Source: JAGVSR01 sp963742405 (GTDB lineage: Bacteria > Pseudomonadota > Alphaproteobacteria > Rhizobiales > Hyphomicrobiaceae). From it: 64,000 bases of DNA. Positions 47,224 to 56,091 of this stretch are shown here, piece after piece. The position numbers and the translations under genes were made by a program. Below the pieces are notes generated by a model. That model did no database searches, was not told where the DNA came from, and saw only the letters and a program-made list of their open reading frames with translations. The stretch spans positions 6,292-70,291 of the forward strand of contig CAVUMB010000001.1 of NCBI GenBank assembly GCA_963742405.1, read 5' to 3'. Position 1 is the first letter of the stretch; each line of letters starts with the position of its first letter.

Positions 47224-47490
47224 ATGATGGACAAAGATGACCTAATCAAACTCGCCCAAGAGTTTGACGAATTCGCCAACAACACCAAAAATGATGGCAC
47301 GCGTCAGAAGTGGTATTCCCATCAAGCCGACAATTGTCGGCGAATGGCGAGCGGATTACCCGAACCAAAAGTTGATAGCCATCACACGCAATTTTATTGG
47401 ACCGAAGGACGATCACGACCGCCTCAATGTTCGGGTTCGATTCGATCCGCTGAGACGACACTGATCACGACCGGTTCAGCATCGAATTGA
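47224..47490 (+). CDS. Small hypothetical protein
   Basis: The product is 88 residues from ATG at 47224 (or 47227) after a good ribosome site (TTAGGAGAG). It starts MMDKDDLIKLAQEFDEFANN and continues with a charged helix. I recognise no family. The last residues overlap the end of the convergent small secreted gene. Confidence 0.5.
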   Translation: MMDKDDLIKLAQEFDEFANNTKNDGTRQKWYSHQADNCRRMASGLPEPKVDSHHTQFYWTEGRSRPPQCSGSIRSAETTLITTGSASN

Positions 47491-47496
47491 TCCGCC

Positions 47497-47776
47497 TCAC
47501 CGCAGTTCGTAGCAATTGACGTAGACGCGTGGCGTCCGCTGCACATCGTAGCCGGCCAAGCATTGAACCAGATAGCTCTCGCTCGATGTGCTTTAACAGG
47601 ATCAGCGCCGAGCGGTTATCAAAGGTGCTCGTATAGCCCGCGACTTGCCAACCCGATTTCAACAGCTGCTCGATCGACGTCTTGTTGTCGTCGGTCTGGG
47701 CCGAGGCCGTGTCGCACCAGCAGCCGCTCATTGCCATGCTAATCAACAGTACACTTCGATGTCGGCTCTGATCCAT
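47497..47776 (-). CDS. Small secreted protein of unknown function (one frameshift)
   Basis: Joined across one shift near 47580 the product is about 92 residues. ATG at 47776 starts a signal peptide (to about CDTASAQTDD). The mature part reads SIEQLLKSGWQVAGYTSTFDN, then ALILLKH, then SYLVQCLAGYDV and a C-terminal VNCYELR. The pattern 'GW.(V/I)AGY...DNR..LILLKH...YLVQC' recurs in short exported alphaproteobacterial proteins I cannot name. A disulfide between the two Cys is plausible. Confidence 0.68.
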
Positions 47777-47978
47777 GGCAAGCCTCGGGACTAGGATACA
47801 ATCGCTGCGGCACGACGCGCTCGAATGCACCGCTGCCGTTAAGCCACTCGCACATCGCCGCAAGATTTCGCTTGCCGCCCCAGCCGTCAATTCTCGGTTG
47901 AAAACATACTTTCTGTCCGTCGAGGCGATAAGGCAGCCGCTTGAACTTGGCACGAAGACTTTCGACTGCGGCGCCCAC
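47739..47978 (-). CDS. Possible small protein
   Basis: A frame of 79 codons from GTG at 47978: VESLRAKFKRLPYRLDGQK, WGGKRNLAAMCEWL and a Pro/Glu end. It lacks a ribosome site and overlaps the start of the next gene by 38 bases. Its composition is protein-like, but I cannot tell whether it is real. Confidence 0.3.
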   Translation of the reverse strand: MGAAVESLRAKFKRLPYRLDGQKVCFQPRIDGWGGKRNLAAMCEWLNGSGAFERVVPQRLYPSPEACHGSEPTSKCTVD

Positions 47979-48168
47979 AGTTAATCCAGATCAACGGGCG
48001 GCAAATTCGGTCAAGAACATACGATCTGCTATCCGGCTCAGGCACGAAAGAGCCCCGCCGAGCGCCTTTTGCCTCGAGCGGGGCCGCGTGATCGATGACC
48101 CGGATCTGAGTCGCCATCGGGCGTAACCATTGTTTATTGGAATTATGACCTGCCCGGGCTGACGCCTT

Positions 48169-48672
48169 ATGAGTGGGATTATGAGCGAACATCCCTTCCT
48201 TGAAGCGTTACAGGCGCCCGCCAATGATGGGCCGGTTGTGCTAGGCCCCACGGCCTCGTTGATCGGCTGCCTGGCGCTACCGGGTGACGTGATCGTCCAA
48301 GGTCATGTCGAAGGGGAAATCAAAGCCAGCGGCGTCCTCGTTTCAGCGTGTGGGACCATCTCAGGGACGGTCGTCACCACTGAATTCATTGTCGAAGGTC
48401 AAGTTCTCGATAGCCTGATCTTTGCGGACCGAGTTGTGCTCCGTGACGGGGCGTATGTGACCGGTGAAATCTGGCATCGAGAATTGGTATTGGAAGCCGG
48501 ACACATATTTGAAGGCAAAAGCCGGCGCCACGAGGATCCGAAAAGCCTGGCACCGTGTCAGCCACACGGTCCAGAAATGGTTGCGCAACCTACCGATGCC
48601 AACGAAGAAGAATTCGGTGAATTGGCGTTAGTGAATGAGGGCTCTACGGCCGAAGCCGAATCCGACAATTGA
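48169..48672 (+). CDS. Bactofilin (polymer-forming cytoskeletal protein)
   Basis: The product is 167 residues (an ATG at 48181 is an alternative start, giving 163). The core (about residues 28-120) is a beta-helix with the bactofilin pattern GCLALPGDVIVQGHVEGEI, ACGTISGTVVTTEFIVEG and DGAYVTGEIWHREL. Bactofilins form filaments used in cell shape and stalk or envelope organisation, which fits a budding or stalked methylotroph. The C-terminal 45 residues are acidic and unconserved. Confidence 0.87.
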   Translation: MSGIMSEHPFLEALQAPANDGPVVLGPTASLIGCLALPGDVIVQGHVEGEIKASGVLVSACGTISGTVVTTEFIVEGQVLDSLIFADRVVLRDGAYVTGEIWHRELVLEAGHIFEGKSRRHEDPKSLAPCQPHGPEMVAQPTDANEEEFGELALVNEGSTAEAESDN

Positions 48673-49308
48673 AAAGGAGCCTCGTGCACAGATTGCACGC
48701 CAGAGGCCAAGGCTCGCTCAAAATCCACGCGCTTGGAGCAACATCAATGTTTCTCTGCCAAGCGCCCGCCGCTATTGCGCAGACATGGCCAAACCCCCGC
48801 GCCTTGAGAAGACGGCGGACTAGGGATTTACTCCAAACATGGACTATATTGCATTCGCTAATCATGCACTGCAGCACGAATACATAAAGTCATAAAAACA
48901 CTAGACCAACGATTGATCGTTCTGCACAAGTGTCTTGCTGGCTATCCGCGAAGTCAACAAGCGAACCCAGCAGTCTAGGGAGGAGAGTTTAGCAGTCTGT
49001 TTTGTGGCACCCTGCTTCCATCGCGGACGCTAAACTCTCACCCGGCACGCAAAAGACAACTGGCCTGTATATTTTCACCTGCGCAATGCAGAGAGAACGC
49101 GTCGGCTATCACCAGCCGCTTACGCGCGAAAAGGCTGAACTTTTGCGCCTCACCGTATGTAAGAAGCACTGGTGGCATCACCGCCATCACTCGTGCGACC
49201 GAACACCTAAAAACTCATCCGCAATTGCGCGTCGTAAAATCGGCATTGACATGATTTGTCCTCCGTCTGAGTGTTAATCACATAACCATCGCCTTTGGGG
49301 AGGAAACA
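48673..49308. other. Region with no supported gene
   Basis: About 640 bases between the bactofilin gene and the first Cys-rich secreted protein. The only sizeable open frame (49002-49277) has no ribosome site and a composition unlike a protein. I see no convincing promoter, but the promoter of the gene at 49309 must lie here. Confidence 0.45.
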
Positions 49309-49713
49309 ATGCAAAAAATTCTGACGAGTGCCTTTGCCTTTGCAGCTCTCGTATCGTCGTCCGCAGTTTTTGCTCAGCAGAACCTTGTGGCCGACTGTGC
49401 ACCTGACATTTCCAAATACTGCTCCAACGTCACCCCGGGTGCCCATCGGATCGTGGCATGCCTCATTTCCTACGAAGACAAGATCTCTCCGCGCTGTCGC
49501 ATGTCCGCGTATTTGGGCTCGGAAGACCTTGGCGTTCGGATGAAAGCGTTGAAGGTAATGGCGACAAATTGCTCCTCTGATATTCTTCAATATTGCTCAA
49601 GTGTCTCGGCTGGTGGTGGCCGCATTTACGACTGCTTGATGAAGAACAAGGCCACTCTCACCAACGATTGTCGAAGCCAAATACCCACCGCCCAGCAATT
49701 CATGAAGGACTAA
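49309..49713 (+). CDS. Secreted cysteine-rich-repeat protein (Golgi GLG1-type repeats)
   Basis: The product is 134 residues: a signal peptide ending VFAQQ, then two cysteine-rich repeats with the pattern C..D(I/V)..YC..V..G..R(I/V)..CL, for instance DCAPDISKYCSNVTPGAHRI and NCSSDILQYCSSVSAGGGRI. These repeats occur in eukaryotic GLG1 and in many short bacterial secreted proteins; function unknown. GGGGAGGAAAC precedes the ATG. A convergent gene at 49809-50273 encodes a similar protein. Confidence 0.83.
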   Translation: MQKILTSAFAFAALVSSSAVFAQQNLVADCAPDISKYCSNVTPGAHRIVACLISYEDKISPRCRMSAYLGSEDLGVRMKALKVMATNCSSDILQYCSSVSAGGGRIYDCLMKNKATLTNDCRSQIPTAQQFMKD

Positions 49714-49733
49714 TGCAGTTCGGCGAACGCGAG

Positions 49734-49757
49734 CGCCCCGGCCTACGGGTCGGGGTG
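49734..49757. terminator. Terminator between the two Cys-rich genes
   Basis: A 10-bp GC-rich stem with two G-T wobbles (CGCCCCGGCC and its partner) and a 4-base loop lies between the convergent Cys-rich genes and can act on both strands. Confidence 0.55.
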
Positions 49758-49808
49758 TCGCTTCCGAGTTGAGGCAGGGCAACGGCTTGGTTGCCGTGCC
49801 CAAAAGGC

Positions 49809-50273
49809 TCAATTCTTGATGCGTGCTTCAATGCCCGCGACCTCGGCGGAGCATGAGGCGCTGAGCTTGGCTTTATTCGTGATCAGGCACTGGGCAATCT
49901 GGCCGCCGCCGGCTTTGGCGTCAGCGCAAAGCGTGTCGATTTCCGGCGCGCAGACAGCCGCGGCGCGCTTGGCACTGCTGATCGTGAGCTCCACGGCATC
50001 GCCTACGTCGACCAGCGTGGTGAAGCATTTGTCACTGAGTTTGTCCTCATGCGCCATCATGCAGAGCACGAGGCGACCTTCACCAGGCGTGACCTGGCCA
50101 CAGAACGATTTGATGTCGGTTGCACAAGCCGCCTGAATCTTCGTGATGACCTTTTCGGCCTTGTCGGTGACGGCCTTTGCGATATCGGTCTCAGCGTTCG
50201 ACACGTTCGGCGCAGTGATGAACACTGCAACGACGGCGATACCTCGGGAAATGTTCGAAATGACGTTACGCAC
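49809..50273 (-). CDS. Second secreted cysteine-rich-repeat protein
   Basis: The product is 154 residues from GTG at 50273, preceded by AGGAG. A signal peptide ends VSNAE. The mature part has the same pattern as its convergent neighbour: ACATDIKSFCGQVTPGEGRL followed by VLCMMAHEDKLSDKC, then VCAPEIDTLCADAKAGGGQI followed by AQCLITNKAKLSASC. The two are about 30 percent similar by eye and form a convergent pair. Function unknown. Confidence 0.83.
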   Translation of the reverse strand: MRNVISNISRGIAVVAVFITAPNVSNAETDIAKAVTDKAEKVITKIQAACATDIKSFCGQVTPGEGRLVLCMMAHEDKLSDKCFTTLVDVGDAVELTISSAKRAAAVCAPEIDTLCADAKAGGGQIAQCLITNKAKLSASCSAEVAGIEARIKN

Positions 50274-50339
50274 GAGAGACTCCTATGGAAGTTGAAGACA
50301 GAAAGCTGAGTGCTAATTACAGCGAAATGAGTGGCAACA

Positions 50340-51164
50340 TCAGAAGCCCACGGTGGCTTTGACGACAGGGCCCGACGTGCGAACCTCGATCTCTTCGTCC
50401 CAATTGCTGCCGTCATGCTGCAAGTCAGCGTCGATGAACCGGTATCCAGCGGCCACAGCAAACATATCGGTGAACCAGTAGGTCACGTTCGCGGTCGCGG
50501 CGATGTAGTAGCCCTCGTAGCCTTCATAGCGAAAGGCCATTCCGTCGAACGACCCATCGACGGTCCATTGGTTGGAGAGGGCATAGGTTGCATACAGTCC
50601 CAGTGTCGGCACGACCCACGTGTTGCCCGCATCTTCTGGTCCCGCAGTGAGGATCCCGCCAACCGAGCCCTTCAGGCTCACGTCGGCGTGGAGCACGTTC
50701 AAACCAAAGCGCCCACCAATTTCCGTCTGACTGTCTTTAAAAAATGAATAGCCGATCGAGCCGGTATAGACTTGTTGATCATAGGTGCTGTCAGCTGGTA
50801 CCCGACATCGAAAATGCCGTGTCCGAACTCAAAAAGGGAGTCGTTGCTTTTGCGACCGGACGCATCGAGGGACGTGAAGTTGAAGTCGAAGCGCCAGTCG
50901 TCCGCAAATCGCCAACGCATCGCGAGGTAGGGAACCGTTTCCGTACCTTCGAGGCCGATCTGGGCGAAACGAACCCGACCGCCGGTGAGACTTCCTTCGG
51001 AAGTGGCATCGCCGTCGAGATGCTGGAAAATTGCACCCGCTTCGAAAACCCAGTCCTTTGTCAGCGAAGGATTGCTGGAGGGCTCCGCGGCCGCGGCAGC
51101 GGACGACATCACAGCAATAGATGCAAGCGGCACTCGCGCTCAGAATTCGCACGGATCCGCCCAT
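50340..51164 (-). CDS. Outer-membrane beta-barrel protein (frameshifted)
   Basis: The product would be about 274 residues. ATG at 51164 follows GGGGAG and opens a signal peptide; a base appears missing or extra near 51137, giving VPLASIAVMSSAAAAAEPS. The rest alternates aromatic/hydrophobic strands, for instance AMRWRFADDWRFDFNF and YVVTYWF-like runs, ending in ATVGF, the aromatic C-terminus of outer-membrane barrels. A second break near 50795 lies between HGIFDVGYQ and DSTYDQQVYTGS. It resembles small OmpW/opacity-type barrels; ligand unknown. Confidence 0.74.
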
Positions 51165-51469
51165 CTTTTTGCTCCCCATATGCATCACTTGACTTAAACG
51201 TCTTGCCGGGTAGCCCGATACGCAATTTCCGTCAAAGCCCAAGAATTTTCAATTTCGTTGTTGATATGCCACATTCGCTGGCACGACCGTAATTGGTGAG
51301 CTGTGTTTGCACCAGAACACTCTCAAGTATTTGCCAACCCATTGAATTATAAAACCGAAGATAAGCCAAGCCGATTGCAGCAAAGCGCTGTATTCGCGGC
51401 GTGAACCGATCCAGTCCCGCCAGACGTCGCGCCGACGGCACCGCAACATGCCTGCACGTCCTGATCGAG

Positions 51470-51778
51470 TGGTCTGGCAACTGCACCGTGTTCCGTCACT
51501 GGAAGCCGCGGCATTTGCATGGATGCAGCGCTGCCACCGGCCTCAGGGCTTGGCGGGACAAGATGGAGCTCTGCGCGACAGGGGCAAGGTAAAGCAGAGA
51601 AAGGAAAGCCTTGGTCGCGCGATCCTCCACCTCGTGCGCGATGGCGATCTCCTCGACAAGCTGAATCGCTATGAGCCCCCCCCTCATGATGCAACTCGGT
51701 AGAGTTGCCGCGGCCCTGGACCATCAACACGCGCAGCGAAAGACCACGCTGAAATTGCCAACGCTGGCTCACGAGTAG
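51470..51778 (+). pseudogene. Truncated C-terminal copy of the dispersed family (copy E)
   Basis: The segment reads VPSLEAAAFAWMQRCHRPQG, KQRKESLGRAILHLVRDGDL and, after one extra C near 51673, LMMQLGRVAAALDHQHAQRK, nearly identical to residues 85-175 of the intact member at 46397. DNA identity to 46640-46930 is high over about 290 bases. The first 80 codons are missing, so it is a 3' fragment. Confidence 0.78.
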
Positions 51779-52069
51779 AACGGTGTTACGCGGTACGGAT
51801 GCTCTCAATGGTGTCCTGCGCGCAAAGAGATGTTATCGCGCATGATAGGCGCTCACGGGCCGGACCGCCGGCTGTGCCGGCTGGCCCCACGCAGGGGCGG
51901 CGCTTGCGCCGGGTCGCCTTGCTCCCGGACATGCGCTCCTCACACCTCGTGTCAGGCGGGTTTGGCATATGTTGGTCTGGGTTAGCGGATTAGGTGCGGA
52001 GCGGGTTTGACTTGGGATTGAGCCCAAATCAGGGCCCCAAGGCCCGCAATCGCTCAGGCACTTGTCGCG

Positions 52070-52378
52070 TCAAGCCGCTGCCGGCTCGGCGGGTTCCACC
52101 GAGAGCCGCAGGCCCAGCGCCTTCAATACCTTGAGAAGGGTCGAGAGTTCGGGATTCCCGCTTGCGCTGAGGGCACGATAGAGGCTGGGACGTGCGAGGT
52201 CTGTCTCCTCAGCAATCTTCGCAATGCCCTTCGAGCGTGCGATCACGCCCAGCGCTTCAGCAATCAGGGCCTCGTCACCATCGGCGAAAACTTCATCGAG
52301 GTACGCCGCGATGTCCTCGGGTGTGTCGAGGTAATCGGCGCTGTCAAAATCCTGAACGGCGATCTTCTTGCCCGTCAT
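52070..52378 (-). CDS. Addiction-module antidote protein (HigA-like)
   Basis: The product is 102 residues. The N-terminal half (DFDSADYLDTPEDIAAYLDE) is typical of the chromosomal antidote family that pairs with RelE-like killers. The C-terminal half is an XRE helix-turn-helix, GIAKIAEETDLARPSLYRAL, then STLLKVLKALGLRLSV. It follows the toxin gene with a 3-base gap. Confidence 0.88.
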   Translation of the reverse strand: MTGKKIAVQDFDSADYLDTPEDIAAYLDEVFADGDEALIAEALGVIARSKGIAKIAEETDLARPSLYRALSASGNPELSTLLKVLKALGLRLSVEPAEPAAA

Positions 52379-52381
52379 GGC

Positions 52382-52678
52382 CTACTCCTCTACCTGTGAC
52401 GCCAACGATTTGGCCTGCGCGATGTCACGCTCCTGCGTGCTCTTGTCTCCACCGGCGAGAATGATGATCAGCTCCTCGCCGCAGCGCTTGAAGTAAACGC
52501 GATACCCAGGCCCATAGTGGATCCGCATCTCACTGATGCCGTCGCCAACAGGCTCGACATCACCCGGATTGCCGAGCTTCAGGCGGTCCAGCCTCACGAG
52601 AATCTTGGCGCGTGCCTTGGAATCCCGCAGCCCCTTCAGCCACTGGTCGAAATGCTCTGTTCGCCGCACCGCGATCAT
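52382..52678 (-). CDS. RelE-like addiction-module killer protein
   Basis: The product is 98 residues from ATG at 52678. Motifs are TEHFDQWLKGLRDSKARAKI, VGDGISEMRIHYGPGYRVYF and LIIILAGGDKSTQERDI, as in the putative killer family. It probably cleaves mRNA on the ribosome. It is the first gene of the pair with the antidote at 52070. Confidence 0.9.
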   Translation of the reverse strand: MIAVRRTEHFDQWLKGLRDSKARAKILVRLDRLKLGNPGDVEPVGDGISEMRIHYGPGYRVYFKRCGEELIIILAGGDKSTQERDIAQAKSLASQVEE

Positions 52679-52848
52679 AACCCGAATGTAGCTTATAAGC
52701 GACAAACTGTCAACGCCGAAGAGATTCGGCAGCGGATTGCCGGAGCAATAGTGCCTCGCAGAGGCGGCTAATTTGTTAGGCCGCGCCGGACTAAAAATGC
52801 GGTAGACAGCTCTTGTGCGGAATAGCGCATTTGCGTTCAGTGTTTGGC

Positions 52849-53865
52849 TCAGCCCCCTCTTCGTATCTTCGATGCAACGACGATTGGAGGGCGCCCTTGC
52901 CGAACGTCGCGATCCATTTCTCGAAGCGAGGCATTGATCTGCATCTTCCAGCTTTTTCCCCGTTTGCGTGCGCCGTCTAGCTCCGATTGAAGGGTGCTTT
53001 CGTCCGTTTCAAGCAGGATGTCGATCAACTCCTGAGCCTGCCTCAGGTCCTTCTGCTTCTTAGCGCGTGCTGTTGGTTTGCGCCTCTGGGCCACGATGAG
53101 CTTGTGGATCGCGAAGCGGGCGGGCGGTGGCACCCTCACTCGGACGCCGGTGCCGTAGAGAGCCAAAGTTTCCAGTGTGACCTCGGTCGCGTGCTCCTGG
53201 AAACTCAGCGGAACCGCCGCGGCGTTGAGACTCTTGATCAAAACGGGTGATTTGCGACCTCGACCGAAACGGGTCAAGAGTTCAACAATAAACCCGTTGG
53301 ACGCGCGAAATGCCTTGGGGAGCTTGTCATCGTGGCTCCAGATCGGCTCAAAAGATGGGTCGGCCCTCTTGAGCAGCGTATGGAAGTCTTCTTCGTGATC
53401 GCCCGGGACAAACTCCGCAACCGACAGATCCACGTCATTGGTGGCATAGGTTGCGGTTGGCAAGTAATAGCCAAGAACAGGCGCATAAGTCTGATATGCG
53501 GCTGTACCAACCAATGTCATGCCGCGGTTGAAGAGACCGGCATTGGCGACCACTTCCAAAATGCGCCCCAGGATTAAACTTGGAGCAGGGAATCGCCCCG
53601 CCTTTAAAAGTGTCACCGAGCTTCTGAGGCTTTTGGCCCTTTCGGCGGCGCGACGAAGGCGGGCGACTTCTGCTTGCACGGCCGGATCATCGGCAGAACC
53701 AAGATAGGTCTCAATCCGCGCGCTGCCGTCTTTCTTAGTCGCGTAAACGTACCTTTTCTTCTTAATCGTCTTCGTGGCGATCGATGCCGCATCATTATCG
53801 CCCATCTCCAGGCTCTGGAGAACGTCTGCGTATATGGTCATCAAGTTGAGCGGGATCGGCTTCAT
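52849..53865 (-). CDS. GSU2403-family nucleotidyltransferase-fold protein
   Basis: The product is 338 residues. The nucleotidyltransferase core is GLFNRGMTLVGTAAYQTYAP followed by TYATNDVDLSVAE, with the Gly-rich helix and the DVD metal-binding pair of the superfamily. The N-terminal about 50 residues are basic and the C-terminus is helical. Related folds include antitoxin/toxin transferases and tRNA-modifying enzymes, but this subgroup has no assigned substrate. A perfect 13-bp inverted repeat lies 15 bases upstream of the start and may be its operator. It stands in the accessory region beside a toxin-antitoxin pair. Confidence 0.78.
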   Translation of the reverse strand: MKPIPLNLMTIYADVLQSLEMGDNDAASIATKTIKKKRYVYATKKDGSARIETYLGSADDPAVQAEVARLRRAAERAKSLRSSVTLLKAGRFPAPSLILGRILEVVANAGLFNRGMTLVGTAAYQTYAPVLGYYLPTATYATNDVDLSVAEFVPGDHEEDFHTLLKRADPSFEPIWSHDDKLPKAFRASNGFIVELLTRFGRGRKSPVLIKSLNAAAVPLSFQEHATEVTLETLALYGTGVRVRVPPPARFAIHKLIVAQRRKPTARAKKQKDLRQAQELIDILLETDESTLQSELDGARKRGKSWKMQINASLREMDRDVRQGRPPIVVASKIRRGG

Positions 53866-53879
53866 CGCCCTGCTGGCCG

Positions 53880-53911
53880 GTTATCTACAGTTCCTTGAAA
53901 CTGTAGATAAC
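53880..53911. promoter_or_regulatory. Inverted repeat upstream of the nucleotidyltransferase gene
   Basis: GTTATCTACAGTT (53880-53892) and AACTGTAGATAAC (53899-53911) are perfect 13-bp arms around a 6-base loop, 15 bases upstream of the start at 53865. Position and symmetry suggest an operator, possibly autoregulatory. Confidence 0.65.
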
Positions 53912-54309
53912 AAAAAGCTGTCGTTTGGTCCAGCCCCGGCTATCTGCGCGTCGCCCTATCGCGGAACAATGGCATCGACAAACGGCTCCGGCAGCGGCGG
54001 TCATGGCACGAAAGCTGGTGTGGACGCGGTCAGGTTACAGTTTGCGATAGGATGGACCACGAACAGTCTTAGGACCGTCTCTCAACAATTCTCAAACTAC
54101 GGCAGTGCTCGAGGGCGGGGCGCTTGACCTCGATGCAGGGCCCGAATTGGGATCGTTTCGCAGAGGCGAGGTTGAGATCATGAGCCCTGGAGCGTGTTCG
54201 CGCCGGCTTGAAGGGACGCGCTTGGCACGAAAGCTGCTGAACGGCCGGTAAGGTTACAACCGGAGACGGCGGCACCCCATTTTGGGACGCGGCTTGAGGA
54301 TCATTGGAT
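53912..54309. other. Intergenic region with an imperfect direct repeat
   Basis: About 400 bases without a supported gene. Two similar about 40-base segments (around 54013 and 54224) share GGCACGAAAGCTG followed by AGGTTACA, about 211 bases apart in direct orientation. They precede the intact family member at 54310 and could be remains of an insertion. Confidence 0.4.
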
Positions 54310-55005
54310 ATGGCCACGGACAAGCAGATCGAAGCCAATCGCCGGAATGCTCTATTGAGTACGGGCCCGCGATCGTTGGCTGGAAAAAAGAAGAGCAGCC
54401 TTAACGCTCTTCGCCACGGGCTGACCTCCGAACACATTGTCCTGCCCGGGGATGATGCGGAAGAATTTCGCCAGATGCGGGGGGCCCTGTTCGCTTCGCT
54501 CCGGCCTGAGGGCGTTCTTGAAAATCAGCTGGTCGAGCGCATCGCCACGGCGACTTGGCGACTGCTCCGGATCCCGGTCTTCGAAGCCGCACTTTTTGAT
54601 TGGGGTGCACACATCCTTGCGGCCACACATGACGCCCCCGACGAACTGAGCGACGCACCGGATGTCGAGCGAAGAAACGATCCCTTCCCGCAGACGAGTG
54701 ACCCCATCCACGATTTACAGGACAGTTTGCGGCTGGGGCGCGTGCTGGAATCGTTGCTCAGCACCGACGCCTTGACCAAACTCATTTATTACGAAGGCCG
54801 ACTGCAGCGGCAGCTCAGCGCCTACATGGCGGACTTGCTCAAACTTCAGCGACCGCGCCAAGAGGCCCAGAAGCTTGCTGAAAAGGAAAAGGCGTCCGCA
54901 AAACCCAAATCGCGTGGTGCCGGTCCTCATTTCGATCCCGAAAACGATCCTCGCTATTACGCCTATCTCGATTGGCTACGCCAACAAGAAATGGGGCCCC
55001 CGTGA
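54310..55005 (+). CDS. Member of the dispersed uncharacterised family (intact copy B)
   Basis: The product is 231 residues. It opens ATDKQIEANRRNALLSTGPR, then SLNALRHGLTSEHIVLPGDD, and continues LVERIATATWRLLRIPVFEA and a C-terminal helical, charged region ending with a Tyr/Trp-rich DNPRYYAYLDWL-like stretch. The architecture matches copy A at 46397, but the C-terminal halves diverge. The conserved N-terminal block looks like a short basic motif. No catalytic residues can be named. Copy C/D fragments at 34 kb correspond to its first 60 residues. Confidence 0.82.
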   Translation: MATDKQIEANRRNALLSTGPRSLAGKKKSSLNALRHGLTSEHIVLPGDDAEEFRQMRGALFASLRPEGVLENQLVERIATATWRLLRIPVFEAALFDWGAHILAATHDAPDELSDAPDVERRNDPFPQTSDPIHDLQDSLRLGRVLESLLSTDALTKLIYYEGRLQRQLSAYMADLLKLQRPRQEAQKLAEKEKASAKPKSRGAGPHFDPENDPRYYAYLDWLRQQEMGPP

Positions 55006-55081
55006 CGCCTCTGTGATCCCGGTTGACTCGCACCCGTGCGCCGTCACGGTGCAGAGATGTTGGAAGGATTTTTGACGCCGC

Positions 55082-55567
55082 ATGCCGACAGAGTTCACCG
55101 TCTTCGCAAAGAACCGCGCCTTGCGGTTTGTGACCGTTGCCAGCTATCTCACCATTGCCCTCCTCTCCTCGGTTCCCGGCGAACTTCGGCCCCATGTGCC
55201 GGGGGTCTCCGACAAAGTAGAGCACCTGATGGCTTTTCTAGCGTTGGGGGCTCTGACGATGCTGACCGCCCCGCGCCATGTCTCCAGTCGACTTTTGGTC
55301 GTGGGGCTCGTCACGTATGCGGCGGTTCTGGAACTTAGCCAGATTGTCATTCCTGGCCGCGTGGCGTCTCTGGCGGACCTGGCCGCGAGTTCATCGGGTG
55401 TCGTTCTGGGCATCACCTTGGGAGGGCTGATCCGGCCTTCGCTCGCCGCCACGCGATCGGCTCTCTCGACCGGCCTGACGTGCCACGCTGTTGGCGGGGC
55501 GGAACGTCAAGTCCCCTCGGACCCGCCCACAGACATGCCCGAGCGGATCAAACGCGACAGTCGGTGA
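55082..55567 (+). CDS. VanZ-family membrane protein
   Basis: The product is 161 residues with about four membrane segments, including LTIALLSSVPGELRPHV and TYAAVLELSQIVIPGR. The motif SDKVEHLMAFLALG (helix with conserved Lys/His) and ELSQ...GR(V/I)ASLADLAASSSG are typical of VanZ-like proteins. VanZ itself gives low-level teicoplanin resistance; most relatives have no known role. It follows copy B by 76 bases. Confidence 0.85.
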   Translation: MPTEFTVFAKNRALRFVTVASYLTIALLSSVPGELRPHVPGVSDKVEHLMAFLALGALTMLTAPRHVSSRLLVVGLVTYAAVLELSQIVIPGRVASLADLAASSSGVVLGITLGGLIRPSLAATRSALSTGLTCHAVGGAERQVPSDPPTDMPERIKRDSR

Positions 55568-56091
55568 GCGATAGCGGACAACGACGAAGTCGCCGGACGA
55601 GCACTTGGCAAAAGTGTTGTTCCATTTGCGCGTCAAAGCGTGGTTAGTTTTCTCTTACAAAAACCGGCCATTTCCGATGCGCCACCTGCCACACATTAAT
55701 CATTTCACTGTCTTCAATGCACAATTCTATTACGGCGCCCGTTGCGTGATGGAGAAATCAGAGTGGCATGGCCCATTGCGTCATGTGCTCCGATCACGAC
55801 CTTCGCAATTCGGCAAAAAACGCAGCAAAAACCGCATGAACCGAGTTAGTCCAGTGTGTGCACCCGCGCTCAAAAATTCCCCTCCATACTCGCCGCCTTT
55901 CAATGAACGACGTACACAGATGGCCGGCCCCACGATCGCTGCTTACCCTCTCGTGAGGCGAAATCCTTAATTAAGTCGATCGCCTTTAGTTCTCGTCGTC
56001 CGCATCGTTAAGACGTGGAATTAATTCGTATCCGGTACAAAGGAGCCTGAAACGGTGCCATGTGGGCCCCGATCACGTGTGAGTTTTGACC
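55568..56091. other. Intergenic region upstream of the large RTX gene
   Basis: About 520 bases, AT-richer than average around 55650-55700 and 55960-56030. No gene, strong hairpin or clear operator seen; the promoter of the RTX gene should lie here. Confidence 0.45.

Noticed and set aside
49002..49277. 91-codon plus-strand frame before the first Cys-rich gene
   Set aside because: Unlikely composition (many His/Cys/Arg in shadow-like patterns) and no ribosome site.
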